From NCBI GenBank assembly GCA_036924285.1, contig JAYKYS010000010.1, positions 2,170,001 to 2,234,000 of the forward strand: a DNA stretch of 64,000 nt, in the 5' to 3' direction. The translations under genes were made by a program, and so were the position numbers. Below, piece after piece: positions 11,044-22,150 of this stretch. This stretch comes from Asterella californica (Eukaryota; Streptophyta; Marchantiopsida; Marchantiales; Aytoniaceae). Numbering within the stretch: the first letter of the stretch is position 1; every line of letters begins with the position of its first letter. The notes under the pieces were generated by a model. That model had not been told where the DNA came from. It was given only the letters and a program-made list of their open reading frames with translations, and searched no databases.

Positions 11044-11361
11044 ATGGGGAATCCAGTTCGAGTGCCGAGGTTGAAGAAGAGACGTTTGGGCGTTAGAACG
11101 GAGACAGAAAGGCCAACGTTAAGTATAGAGGCGTTGCGATCAAGCATCTATTGCAGTTGGGGTGCCATTTTTGCTTTATATAAAGAAGCTTCTGCGAGCA
11201 TCGGCACAGATGTGAAGAAGGTTGAGTTCAAAGTATCATTCACTGTGGAGGTCACGAATGCTCCTGGCGAAGTAGAGTGTGATCCTTACAAAAGTGACTT
11301 TAAGATGTCTGCTATGATCAATACAGACGATGGTCATGAGAATATTATCATGGACTCTTAA
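11044..11361 (+). CDS. E1 leader ORF 1, 105 aa, unknown
   Basis: ATG at 11044 to TAA, no interruptions, unlike gag and pol of the same element. The N-terminus is basic (PRLKKRRLG). The rest is predicted beta-rich by its alternating pattern (KKVEFKVSFTVEVTN), with an acidic end (MINTDDGHENIIMDS). I recognise no domain. It lies in the 2-kb leader between LTR and gag in the same strand and frame as ORF 2. It could be an accessory protein or the N-terminal part of an interrupted larger protein. Confidence 0.45.
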   Translation: MGNPVRVPRLKKRRLGVRTETERPTLSIEALRSSIYCSWGAIFALYKEASASIGTDVKKVEFKVSFTVEVTNAPGEVECDPYKSDFKMSAMINTDDGHENIIMDS

Positions 11362-11499
11362 TTTTAGATTGGATTTTATTTCTTGTATAGCATGTATAAT
11401 ACACGATTTTCAGTATAAAGCTCGAAAGAGTTAAGAAAGTGATGTAGAGTTATTTTCTTCAAAGATATTTTGTCCACTTAATGGTTGAGAAGGTGCAAC

Positions 11500-11811
11500 A
11501 TGAGTGGAAGTTCAAAAGATTGGAAAGTTAGACTTAGAAACCTTCCTCAAGGTTTAGATGTCATAGTAAGCGTCGGAGAGAGCTCGAAAGAGATTATTGT
11601 TGAGTTTGAGAACCCTAGTACAAAACCTCAAGTAGAATCTCCGAGGAGAAGAGTAGAAACCGACTTGTGGTGTTATTTTTGTAGAGGATTGGGACATAAA
11701 GTAGTGAATTGTCCAACTAGAATCAGAACCGAGAGAGCTAAAGGGAAGCGAGAGTTTACTGATTTAAGTCTTCGAGTGGGTCCATCGTCACCTGCGCCAT
11801 TCATCTTCTAG
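11500..11811 (+). CDS. E1 leader ORF 2 with CCHC zinc knuckle
   Basis: ATG at 11500 gives about 103 residues, uninterrupted. The first half is a beta-rich segment (KVRLRNLPQGLDVIVSVGE). The second half has CYFCRGLGHKVVNC, a CX2CX4HX4C zinc knuckle of the retroviral nucleocapsid type that binds single-stranded nucleic acid, within a basic context (PRRRVE, RTERAKGKRE). A separate knuckle lies at the end of gag (about 13117-13155), so this one is additional. It may be an RNA-binding accessory protein of the element. Confidence 0.55.
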   Translation: MSGSSKDWKVRLRNLPQGLDVIVSVGESSKEIIVEFENPSTKPQVESPRRRVETDLWCYFCRGLGHKVVNCPTRIRTERAKGKREFTDLSLRVGPSSPAPFIF

Positions 11812-12188
11812 GAGAAGATCCTTGTCCAAGTTGTGGAGTGAGTGATCTATTAAGAGGACACAAGTGCGTCGATGTGGCCGTCCTACTTACGTCAGTAGTC
11901 GAGAAGTTGGACGAGACTCAAAGAGCTGAGACGGAGAAGTTGTCGACTTCAAAAGAGGACTCGGTTGAGTTGTGATGGAGATCGTCATTCGGATGGTGGA
12001 GAAGACGGTGATGCGACTCAGGCTCATGATTATCTTGGGAGAAGAGATGACACAAGAGGTGTTGTTACAACCATTTCCTTTCATTTTACCTATGGTAGAT
12101 TATTCGCGAATGGAATTGGTGATGTTCGTACTCTTTTAGCGAGTAGTTATTGCACAAAAATTAGAAGGGTAGAAAGAATAGTTACAAG

Positions 12189-13478
12189 ATGGAGAAGTTA
12201 CCAATGTTTCATGGGAAGGACAATGAAGATGTAGAACCATTTGTACGAGACTTCAAAAGGGGTTGCATCGGAAACAACGTGAGAAGGAAGGAAGAATGGG
12301 TGTTGTTACTGCCACCAAAAATATCTTTTTTTTTTCAGCACGCACAGCAGAGTTTTTAGAAGATTTTGCTCTTACGTGGTATGAAGACCGAGTGAAGAGC
12401 TAGACACCTGGTGCAGTTGAGGACACATAGCAGACGTTGAGTAATGCACTCATCGAAGAATTTCTTCCAGAAGAGAGTTATGAGAAGCTCATGGTGGAGC
12501 TTACTCATTTGAAGCAACGGGACGACGAGAAAGTTTGGCAATATGCCGAAAGAGTGGATAAGTTGGAGCAACAATTCGGACGGTCCTACGGAAGAGTGGA
12601 GACAATGTGGAGCTAACGATGGCGGGGATTGGAGCAGTGCTGACCAAGAACTTGGTGGGAGGGTTGAGACCTTCAATTCGAACCCAAGTGAGGTACGAGA
12701 AGCCAACAACCAAAGCGGAGGCCATCAAGATTGCGACAAATATGGAATAGAGTTTGGATGAAGGGGATATCATCCAACCGCATCATGCCGTTTTGGTGTT
12801 GACTCCGACTCTTGGTGTTACCACAACGGTAGCATCTGCACCATCACAATTGGTGATTGCTTCAACGTCAGCTCCTACTCTAACGGTGGTGCCAAGACCA
12901 TTTATCCCTACAGCGATGTCTACTGCCACCTCTGATTTCCATGCTGAGTTGAAGAGCATCACCGATACTCTTGCGGAGTTCAAGATAAACGTGGTGTAGT
13001 TATGCGAATGGAGGAACAAAGGTGGAGGAGGAGGTCAAAGAGGTTACGACAACAATCCCAACCGAGGAATCAAGGTAACTTTGGAGGCAACCAAGGTAAC
13101 TTTGGAGGAATCACTTGTTGGACGTGTGGAGGTTCTCATTTCTAGCGAAATTGTCCTAACAACGGAGCAAGAGATGCCGAAGCTGTCAGAATGAATGTGG
13201 GTGGAGGAAATCCATCACAAGGACGAGACAAGGGAGTGACTACTATCGATGTAGTGCGAGATCCCATCTACGAGAAAGGAGAGAGTTCAAACTCTTCTCA
13301 TGCACCGGTGGAGCTTTTAGCTCAAGAAAGGAAAAGAACTCAATTTTCTGATGAACCGGTTTTCATGGAGGAGTCAGCAAGTAGAAGTACTAGTTCGAGT
13401 AATGTTTCGAGTGCACCAAGGGAGCCAAGAAGGAAGTTGGGGATGACGGATTTCACCATCTTCCCAAGCGGGATATGA
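12189..13478 (+). pseudogene. E1 gag (capsid and zinc knuckle), several stops and frameshifts
   Basis: Starts MEKLPMFHGKDNEDVEPF, the opening of the retrotransposon gag domain. Then come an LTWYEDRV segment and EEFLPEESYEKLMVELTHLKQ around 12360-12560, and a Gln-rich tract. A degenerate knuckle, CWTCGGSHF(stop)RNC, lies near 13117-13155. Stops occur near 12356, 12402 and 12428, and the frame changes at least twice. The last 290 bases (13191-13478) are an open hydrophilic linker towards protease. Confidence 0.8.
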
Positions 13479-13479
13479 T

Positions 13480-14097
13480 GTGGTTGAAGATGTGGGTGCT
13501 CAGAAAGTCAACATCATTGTTGGGCAACTGATCGCACTTAATCCCAGCTTACGAAGAGAACTCAGAGGAGGACTGAGTTCTAAGAGAAGCAAGAAGAAGA
13601 AACCCAAGAGCAAGACATCGAAGTCTGTGGGAGTTGGTGTGGTGGATGTGCATGCTTCGGAGGTATGCACTAGGGCTTCAAAGATTGAAGTCCGGTTGAA
13701 TGGTCACTACGTCACTGACGTATTGGTGGATGGAGGGTCGGCTGTAAATGCCATATCAGAGAGGTTGATGAAGAAGTTGGGGATGGAACCAACTCGTCCG
13801 GCTAGCATTGTCGTGGGGATGGCTAACAAGCAACGGGTAAGACCTCTTGGTGTGTTAGAGAAGGTGATCGTGTCTGTGATGGGAGTTCAAACATTGATGT
13901 CCTTTCAAGTGTTAAAGGACTCTAGTTATGATTTGCTCCTAGATAGGCCTTGGTTGAGAGCTGTGCGCACCACTGATAGGTGGCACAAGGGATACTTACG
14001 GATTGGACCTAGAGATCATAGAGTGATAGTTCCTCTCTCGGGTGTTGGAGTTCTGACTTCTGACTCTGATAGACCCACTAGTGACTACTGGGAATGA
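13480..14097 (+). CDS. E1 aspartic protease region
   Basis: Open for 205 codons. The catalytic motif reads VLVDGGSAVNAIS, where D-G-G replaces the usual D-S/T-G, as seen in Athila-type elements. The flap part is around VVGMANKQRVRPLG and the C-terminal part is SYDLLLDRPWLRA (D.LLG/LDRPWL is typical of gypsy proteases). A basic Lys-rich segment (KRSKKKKPKSK) precedes the domain. It processes the gag-pol polyprotein. This stretch is intact, but the flanking gag and RT frames are not. Confidence 0.8.
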   Translation: MVEDVGAQKVNIIVGQLIALNPSLRRELRGGLSSKRSKKKKPKSKTSKSVGVGVVDVHASEVCTRASKIEVRLNGHYVTDVLVDGGSAVNAISERLMKKLGMEPTRPASIVVGMANKQRVRPLGVLEKVIVSVMGVQTLMSFQVLKDSSYDLLLDRPWLRAVRTTDRWHKGYLRIGPRDHRVIVPLSGVGVLTSDSDRPTSDYWE

Positions 14098-15690
14098 TAC
14101 GGAGGATGATCAGAGTGTCTCAGAAGTAGATACCGGAGATTCTTATGATCAAGAATCCTCGTCTGAGGACGAAGGATTTGATCGAGATGAATCATTACAT
14201 CAGCTTAGTGCTATTGACTTGTTGTCTCGACCAGCAGTGAAGAAAGATCCTGACAAAAAAGAGTTGAGTGAGATAGAGATTGTGAGAAGACTCTCTACCC
14301 TGAAGTTTGGTATCAATGTCACACAAGAAGAGAAAAGTAGATTCCTAGATATATTTCAAAAATATATCCATGTGTTTGCTTTCAGCTACAAAGATTTGAA
14401 GGAGGTGACTCTCGAGACTCATCGAATCGAATTGGAGGAGCACGCAAGACCAGTTCGACAGAAGCAGAGAAGGGTCAATCCCACAACGGCAATGATGGTC
14501 AAGGAGGAGATAGACAAGTTGAAGGAGGCGAGTTTCATCTATGAGGTGGAGACTCAGAATGGATTTCACCCATTGTGATTGTCAAGAAGAAGAATGGTAA
14601 GCTGCGAGTGTGCATAGACTATAAGAAGTTGAATGCAGTTACCAAGAAGGATTATTATCCTCTACCATTTATAGATGAGATTTTGGAGGAAGTTGCTGGT
14701 CATGAGTGGTACAACTTTGGTGATGGTTATAGTGGGTATAATCAGATCAAGATAGCACAAGAGTACCAACAGTTGACTACTTTCACTACTCCTTGGGGAA
14801 CATTTGCATTTCGGGTGATGTCATTCGGACTGTGTAATGCTCTGGCCACGTTTCAGAGGTTCATGAACAAGGTGTTTGAACCATTCATAAAGAAGTTTGT
14901 TCGTGATTTCATTGACGATTTTTATGTGTACGGAAGAAAGGAGGACCACTTTGATCATGTGATCAAAGTTTTGCAGCGGTTGGAGCAAGCCAACGCTTCT
15001 CTAAATTCAGAGAAGTGCATCTTTAGAAGGTCTGCTGTTAGGGCACATCATTTCCAAGAATGGGATTGCGGTAGATCCTGAGAAGGTGAAGAAGATTGTG
15101 GATCTTCCATTTCCGATCAACTTGACAAAGTTGAGGCAGTCTCTTGGCATGGTTGGATATTATTGTAGGTTTATCTTTTCCTTCTCAAACAAAGCAGTAG
15201 CTTTCACTGTGTACATGAAGAAGGGAGTTGATTTTGACTTGATAGTGCATGATCAGAAGGCAAAGGAAGCATTTGAGGAGCTGAAAAAAGCATTGGTGAC
15301 AGCTCCTATACTTGCTAAACCTGAGTGGAGTAAAGCATTTATTCTGTATACGGATGCCTCCAATGTAGCTATCGGGTGTACATTAAGTCAGTTAGATGGA
15401 GATGAGCATGATCATCCTATAGCTTATGCTAGTAGGCAGATGGTGCCAACGGAGAAGAATTACTCCGTGACTGAACGAGAAGGATTAGCAGTGATCTTCG
15501 GATTGAAGAAATTTTGACACCACTTGCTAGGAGGGAAATCTTTCATAGTCACAGATCACAAGGCTTTAAAGTATATCTTTAATAAGCCTAATGCCGAAGG
15601 TCGTATTGCTCGTTGGAAGATCCTTCTAACAGAATAGGACTACGTGATCGAAGATAGACCAGGGAAAAAGCATGCGAATGCTGATCTTTT
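14081..15690 (+). pseudogene. E1 reverse transcriptase and RNase H
   Basis: An acidic linker comes first, then RT: EWISPIVIVKKKNGKLRVCIDYKKLNA at the 14560 frame change, FGLCNALATFQRFMN, and FVRDFIDDFYVYG, so the catalytic YxDD reads FIDD. The frame returns near 15031 (LLGHIISKNGIAVDP). RNase H spans about 15310-15690, with ILYTDASNVAIG, then TEREGLAVIF and VTDHKALKYIF, and DLLSRA at the end. Stops fall at about 15516 and 15635. One insertion and one compensating shift bracket 14575-15081. The FIDDF.VYG pattern supports the Athila/Tat side of gypsy. Confidence 0.9.
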
Positions 15691-15699
15691 GTCGAGGGC

Positions 15700-17086
15700 T
15701 TATGATGATGAGGGAGAAGAACCATTTGATGATTCATTTCCAGACGAGCATCTGATGATCATCACAAGCATTGAGGAGATACCGGACGAGTACAAGGAAA
15801 TCTGGAGTTTCCTTGCAGATGACTCTTTTCCAGAAGGTATGCATATCCGAGAACGTAACGCATTGATCAAGAGATGCAACCCCTGGTGGAAGGAATTCTA
15901 TTTCATCAAGGAGCAGATGGCTTACTAAGGAGAGCAGTTGGTCAGAAGGAGGCGTTCAAGCTGATGCACGAGTTTCACGATGGCATTGTTTGCGGAGGTC
16001 ACTTTGCTGGTAAGATAACAGCTTTCAAGATTTTGGATGCGGGTTATCACTAGAGAGGGATTTTTCAAGGAGTGTTTAGACTATTGCAAAACTTGCGACA
16101 TATGTCAAGCATTTGCTCTGAAGTCAACTAGAACACCTCCGTTAAGATCAATTTCAATATTAGAACCATTTGAGAAGTGAGGTATTGACTTTGTAGGTCC
16201 TCTTAATAAGACACCTCGAGGCAATAGATACATTGTAGTCGCCACTGACTATTGTACCAAGTGGGTAGAGGTTAGACCTTTGAGAGAGACCAATGAAACA
16301 GAAGTCGGTAGATTCTTATGAGAGAGGACCATCACAAGATTTGGATGTCCGTTAGAGTTGGTCTCGGATAGAGGAGGAGAGTTTGTAGGGAGCATGACTA
16401 CTGCTATGCTACAACACTTTTCTATCAAGGCACAAGTAACGACCTCATACAAACCAAATGCTAATGGTCTTGCGGAGAAGATCAATCTTACACTTTGTAT
16501 GATGCTCGTCAAAGATGCTGGTGTTGAGACTGCGAAACGTACTTGGGATAAGAGACTACATGTCATCTTATGGGAGTACCGAACGACAACAAAGACTTCT
16601 ACTGGGTACTCTCCATTTCGACTAGTTTATGGAGTGAAGTCCAAGTTGCCGATCTAATTCGAATTGGATACTTTTCAAACCATTCAACGAAAGTTGAAGA
16701 GGTCGAGGGAAGAAGACGTGGTCAAGTCAAGAAGGGAGCAACTCATGGAGTTGGAAGAGATCCGAGCGGTAGCAATGATCCGGATGGAACAAGCTCAGGC
16801 GTATCAAAAGAAGAGTTACGACAAACGTTTGGACAAGAGGGAGGTAAAACCTTTTCAAGTCGGAGATTGCGTAATGTTGTATGATGCTATCAGATTCAAG
16901 AGGGCTAGGAAGAAGTTTCTTCCGAGATATTTTGGTCCTTTTGTTGTAGATAAGGTGTGGAGCAACTTCACATATGACCTTCAGGAGTTGGGAGGAAGGA
17001 GATTCGATCGGGTCAACCATGACAAGTTGAAGCTGTTTCACCCACGAAAGTTCTCTCTTCACTCCGAGGACGGAGCGAAAATTTAG
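15700..17086 (+). pseudogene. E1 integrase
   Basis: The HHCC zinc domain runs through HEFHDGIVCGGHF ... CDICQAF (about 15965-16115). The DDE core has GIDFVGP, VSDRGGEFVG and NANGLAEKINL. The C-terminal part is FLPRYFGPFVVDKVW (GPF motif), ending FHPRKF. Stops occur near 15928, 16052, 16180 and 16320, and around 16655 before the C-terminal part. No chromodomain follows. Confidence 0.88.
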
Positions 17087-17088
17087 TC

Positions 17089-17099
17089 CGGGGGTAAAA
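17089..17099 (+). other. E1 polypurine tract
   Basis: GGGGGTAAAA directly before the 3' LTR: the expected plus-strand primer site. Confidence 0.6.
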
Positions 17100-17988
17100 T
17101 GTAACGACAAATGTTACACATAGGAAGTTTGTCTATTAGTAAGATGTTTAGTTATAACTAAGTGTTGAGAATGTTTATTTGCTGCCAAAGTACTTTAAGG
17201 AGGTATCAAGTTAGTCATGATTAGCTAAAAGTTAGTTATGGTTAAACTTAGCTCTACTTTTGGCAGAAATCAGATATTTGCTAAAGAGTGAGCACTACTA
17301 TCTTGTCATCTTGTCTAAAAGGTAGAAAGGAGATGGAAAGTATCCCTTATCTCCTTTTTGACTTGATATTAGTGGTTGGATTAAAGTTGTGGACTTTGTG
17401 GGCATTAAAAACAAGAAGAGATTCCACATGTTTTCTTTTTAGTGGGTCCTAGTGTAGAGGGGGGGTGGAAATTCGAGATTCCTTGAGAATATTCCAGAAT
17501 CCTTCTAGAAGTTGTTGACTTTGAAGGAATAAGCCCATGTGAAAAGATAAGAAGCCCATGTGATTAATGCTTTTACCTTAAGTAATATCTTAGTAAAACT
17601 CGGTAAAAGTAGTTACGGCTGAGTTACCGAGGGTACCAAAGTAAAAACCTAGAATGTATAAATAGAGGAGTAGATAAGAGCTCCTCATCATTGTTTTCAC
17701 ATCGTCGTAATGACAACTTGAGTAATATAGAGAGTGTGGGATATGTTTAGCATGTGAGAACTTGAGAGACGTCGTTAGAATGGAGGATTTTAGTTGATGA
17801 GTTTATGGGTGTATGAATGAGTGAACTTAGCATTTTCTCTTCAAGTTCATGGTGTGCTTCCATCAAAGCCATCAGAGGTGACCCCTGAGTGAGAGACAGG
17901 TCCGACATGTTGCAGATTCGTGGATGACGATCGTGGAGTTTGAGAGATCGGGGGGGTAGTTGATCGATAGAACCGCGGAGGGTTTACA
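17100..17988 (+). repeat. E1 3' LTR
   Basis: 889 bp, matching 9298-10155. Differences are a few percent of bases, a ~10-bp insertion after GTTATAACTA, and a short internal duplication of AAGCCCATGTGA near 17535-17560. It is followed by GATC, the target duplication. Confidence 0.95.
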
Positions 17989-18752
17989 GATCCCCCTAGA
18001 GATGTCTGTAGCTGGAATGGACATCTCTCCATCTCGAGCTTCCTCAGATCCAAACCAATACACGTCGTCTTTCCCAACATCAACGGTTGGGCTCCAAAGT
18101 CTAACAAGACTTTTTGTGATCGATACACCTTCCTTGACGATGTCATCAAACAGAAGATACCACTTCTGTTGTCCAACAACACCACACCTAGCGCCAAACC
18201 AGCACGGTCAATCACCGGCCTAGCTGGTAACTCATCTAACCTAGCAGTCGTCGCTTGCCAAGTACCACTGGTAGCTGTCCGGATCCTTGACTCCATGGAC
18301 ACATCTACCGTCTCTCGCTGAACCACCTCAGCACTAGAGATATCAACATCCTCGCTCTCACTGAACGTGGCCGCCAACTGGAACACTGGAGCCAAGCTGA
18401 CTCCCAATGTCCTCATATTCGTGGTTGAAAATAGTGAGGTTCGCAAAACTGCTGTAGCCGCCCCCAACATCAGGTTCGACATCGCATCCACAGACGTCAA
18501 GGGTTGACTTACGTCACCCTCACTCGTGGATGTCGATGTCTCCAACTCCACTGCATCATCGATAGACCGTTTAGGCATCATAGACGTGGTCCTCAACGCC
18601 TCTGATAATGTGAAGGATTGAGGAAGCCTAGCCTGTCTACAAGCCTCCCCGCGTTGTGGATCCAACTCCACCGACGCACGTCGTGGCTCAGAGACACGTA
18701 CTGCACCTCGAGTCACTACCGCATATGTCTCAATCTGCACCACACCAGCCAT
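17989..18752 (-). pseudogene. E2 gag-protease junction and protease N-terminal part (right of E1)
   Basis: A Ser/Thr/Glu-rich linker leads into the active site LLDFGAQPLMLG at about 18100, where D-F-G replaces D-S-G. RCPFQLQTSLGG follows and runs exactly into the E1 insertion. Codons continue on the far side at 9297. Open for 250 codons up to the insertion. The Phe in place of Ser/Thr at the active site suggests inactivity. Confidence 0.75.
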
Positions 18753-18959
18753 GAAGTCGAAGTCACCTCCTTCTCCTTCATAAGACGTGGAAATCTCTGT
18801 TCCACCAGATCTCTACTGAGCCATAGCCATACTAGCTATCCTCTGCTCCAACTGCTCAATTCGAGCAGCCATACCTGCTTCTGACGTCGTAGCAGACGGT
18901 GGATCGATAGATCCTCTCCCAAGTGCTGGACCGCTATCTCCAGCTCGACCACCACGGTC

Positions 18960-20172
18960 TCCTTGAGCTCCTCCTCCTCGTCTACGATCAACCTTCCCTT
19001 GTGTAACTCGAGATGGAGATCAAAAAAACGGTCCCTACTATGACCAGATCGTCCGCAATGCTCACATTGCCTAGGTACCGCTTGAGACGTCCCTGACGTC
19101 TCATAACCACCTCTCCTCTGTGGACAGTACTTTTGCTGATAGGACCATCACACGTCCAGCAAGGACCTGCTTGATGCTGACTAGAGAAGGACAGCATGAG
19201 CTTCTGCCCACCAGATCCTCCAACATCTCCTTGAGATCGTGACTGCTCCGCACGATCTTTACCACCAGCACCACCACGCTGTTGCGTAGCCTGTGATCCT
19301 CGAGAAGAGGTGGTCGTCCCATGTGGTGTCTCCTTGCTGAACCTAGCAACCACCACCCTCTCCTCCACCATGTTGAGCTCAATCCGCTCAGCCAAACCAA
19401 AGATAACCGCTAACGTCGGAGTAGTGTCTCTAAGGAGAGTGACATCTCTAACTCTCTTACGCAGCTCTCGATCTAGTATCTCATATCAGAACTAGACTGC
19501 CTGTGCTTTCATCATCCCTTGGGTAACGCTGATCAACCGCCTCATGGGAGTAAACGCCTCGCGTATGCTCTCTCCAGTCTTCCGCTGGAACTCCTGCAGA
19601 CTCCTCAACTTGTCGATCCGCACACCTTGATAGTTCTTCTTCAAACACTGGAAGAATTGAACCACATGGTTAAATCCTGGTGGTATCCCGCTCACACTAC
19701 CACCTGCTCCACTACTAGTGGACGCACCGCTGGTAGTAGGTACTCCGTCACTTACGAGTGTACCACTGCTACTGACACCTGAACTCGTAGGTGCTACGCC
19801 TCTTGAACTACGCCAGTAGTGATAGTAACGTAGTTGGGAGACCAATGGTGTCTCCACAACTCAATCTCCACACTGTAGTCTCACCGGACTCATGATAATC
19901 GTCCACCGGCGGTCCCTCCAAGTGTTGGAACTAACCCTTTCACGTCATGAAGGGTGTAAACAGCTATGGGTTCCGCATCTGCTGTAGATTGCACCAACTG
20001 TCGAACTCTTGGATGAAGTCATCCAGCTCAATGATACCCACTGTATTCGAGTAACGTTGAGGCTCCTTCGTGATCTCATAGATCTCGTCCATGTCTCATA
20101 ACAACGGTGTGGTGACACTCGACTCACCACCAGAAAATGCGCTATTTGCGTCTGACTCGTCCTCTGAAACAA
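18960..20172 (-). pseudogene. E2 gag (capsid and zinc knuckles)
   Basis: The capsid core is recognisable in 19857-19400: a FFQCLKKNYQGVRIDKL stretch, then LQEFQRKTGESIREAFTPMRRL, typical of retrotransposon gag domains. A basic, Gly/Gln-rich tail (about 19340-19200) leads to CWTCDG near 19160. A degenerate CXXCGXXGH knuckle lies near 19060 in another frame. Several stops and frameshifts. The part upstream of 19860 has short open pieces but no named motif. Confidence 0.75.
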
Positions 20173-22150
20173 CCGACGGCAATGGTGTAGGTAGTCGATA
20201 CCTCACTCCACTCCGTGTTTACCCACTGTCCGAGAAGTCTCCATCAGAACCTCCGAGAACTCCGCGATGAGAGAATCTCGATAACACACTATCCAACCAG
20301 AATGCCGGAATCTCTGTCATCACTGTAACCACCACTTGCATAACTCCACTCCTACTGAGCTCACCTATCTCTTACTAGGACGGTCAAGATAAAGGTAACT
20401 TGTATCTGTCATCACCACAAGCGGACTTTCACGATCTGTTGGTCGTCACTCCAACCGCACCGTGAGAAAAACAAAGATAGTCTGACTGGTCCGCAACTCC
20501 AGTCTCGCTATCGACAGCATACTGGAGTGAACTCACTCCGGAAATCAAGCACCAACACAAGCAAACGCGGCACACAAACAGGAAGCAGAATATGGAGAGG
20601 TTCCAACCACAAGAAGTCCAAACGATAACCCTCCACACTCAAACATTCACATAAAGAGAAACTCAACCTCATCTAGACTCACGCCTCCTCTTCGGTGATC
20701 ACATGCACAATATATGATCACCAACCGTCAGAACTGATACTTAAGGTCACTAACTAGATGTCCACACCTCTAGTAGCTCCAAAAATATCTACGTGGTAGC
20801 TCTTAGCTCACTCAAGACAACTGCCATTAACTGTTTTCATACGCGTCTCTACGATATAGACAAACACTACCACAACTATAGCTTTTCCCTAATACTGTGG
20901 GTCGCCTTACCACCCCTCTAGGAACGTGCGAGAAGATCTCCTACTACCTTAAACAAGTCCATAAGTACTTGCACGCATTCTTAGAAGCTATTGGTCTAGT
21001 GATAAAGCCAAAGCTAAGACTACAGAGTTAAGTGTCCAAGTGCAGGAATAGTGTTGGGATGAGTGACCAGTTGGTTTTACACTTCCGACACAACTGAAAC
21101 TTGCATATCTCTCTCACGCACGTCAGCAAGTTGGCTTGCGACGGGCTCGGGCTTCGCTCGGCCTCTGCACTCCGCTCTCGCACCTCTGCTCTCCTCGAAG
21201 CCTCTTCTCCTACCTCGACACTCCGCTCCGCTCCGCTTGGGTAGGAGAAAAAACTCGAGCTAAACACCACAAGAAGGACGGGTATGAAGAAGACACACCC
21301 AAAACAGCAACTCAAAGATCAAAATTGCACTCCAAAAGGTCGAAATCTGCCAAATTGGCACTCGCAGACGGGTTTACGTCAGATTTTGGACCACCTACGA
21401 CCTTCTTCTTCTTGTAACTTCTTCGATCATTCACCAAATCAAACGATTTTTTGTGCGTTGGAATTGTCTTCCCAATGCGCACCTACTGCACTCTTCAGCA
21501 CCACAAATTATCGACCCATGCCAATCCGACGTCCTCTTATGTATTTCTGTCAACCTCAAATTGATCACAAAAACTCATCACAAGAAATTCCAGATCGGCC
21601 AAGAACAGGTTCAAACGACAGTAACCCCCACACCGATCGATCACCCAACAAAAAAAAACCACTCTGCGCACGCGCGCACCCGCCAATCAAAGATATCAAC
21701 GATCTGCCCACTCCGCAGATACCACCGGCTGAAATCTACAACCTAAAACCTCTCAATCAGACCCCGCAATTTGAGTTCTTCAAGTGATAAACGGTATGTT
21801 CTCACTCCACCATGCCAACGAGCATTAAACAATCACTAAAGTAGAGCCAAATCCACTCTGTGCTCGCAAAGACTCCAGATTGCATTCACAAAGACTATCC
21901 ACCATAGCTAGGAGCTTGAAGGCTCAACTTGAACAACTAAGACCTCTAAGCCCTACTTGCGAAGTATACCCCTAGTGGGCTCTCCCACCAACTCGCCCTA
22001 ACGGCACTAACGGCCTTACCGAGATTTGTCACTCCGCACTCGGTCAACCTAGCCAAGGTGCCCAAACTGACATGACACATGTCACTTAGTGGAGACTTTT
22101 GGTTTATCAAACGCCGCAAGCAGGCTTGTATAATGAGTGATAGAGTTTGA
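20173..22150 (-). other. Probable E2 leader and 5' LTR region, limits not found
   Basis: The sequence upstream of E2 gag has no recognised coding motif. It includes a CT-rich, purine-poor tract (21120-21260) and C/A-rich sequence to about 21800. I could not find TG...CA borders, a clear PBS or a second copy within the window. The open frames here look random. Confidence 0.4.

Larger units (their letters stand above)
9298..17988 (+). mobile_element. E1: Athila/Tat-like Ty3/gypsy element with two LTRs
   Basis: Two LTRs (9298-10155 and 17100-17988) begin TGTAACGAC and end GGGTTTACA. The flanks carry GATC on both sides (9294-9297 and 17989-17992), a 4-bp target duplication. The PBS, TGGTTCCGTTGCCGGGACC, resembles the Asp-tRNA type PBS common in Athila/Tat elements. 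Between the LTRs lie a 2-kb leader with two small ORFs, then gag, protease, RT, RNase H and integrase, all plus strand. The LTRs differ by a few percent plus two small indels, so insertion is fairly recent, yet gag and pol contain several stops and frameshifts. Confidence 0.95.
4932..20700 (-). mobile_element. E2: Ty3/gypsy element with embedded DNA methyltransferase, split by E1
   Basis: Minus-strand order from right to left: gag (about 20172-18960), protease (18752-17989, continuing at 9297-9118 after the E1 insertion), cytosine-C5 methyltransferase (8740-7757), RT and RNase H (7483-6050), integrase (5645-4932). The integrase is cut at 4932 by family-A copy A, so the 3' LTR is outside the window; the 5' LTR was not delimited. 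Protease-RT-RNase H-integrase order marks Ty3/gypsy. A methyltransferase between protease and RT is not part of the normal gypsy set. All domains carry stops or frameshifts, so this copy is dead. Partial relatives lie at 42830-43338 and 61195-63010. Confidence 0.85.

Noticed and set aside
21136..21787. Two overlapping plus-strand open frames in a C-rich region
   Set aside because: No motif, low-complexity composition, in the presumed E2 leader; treated as chance.
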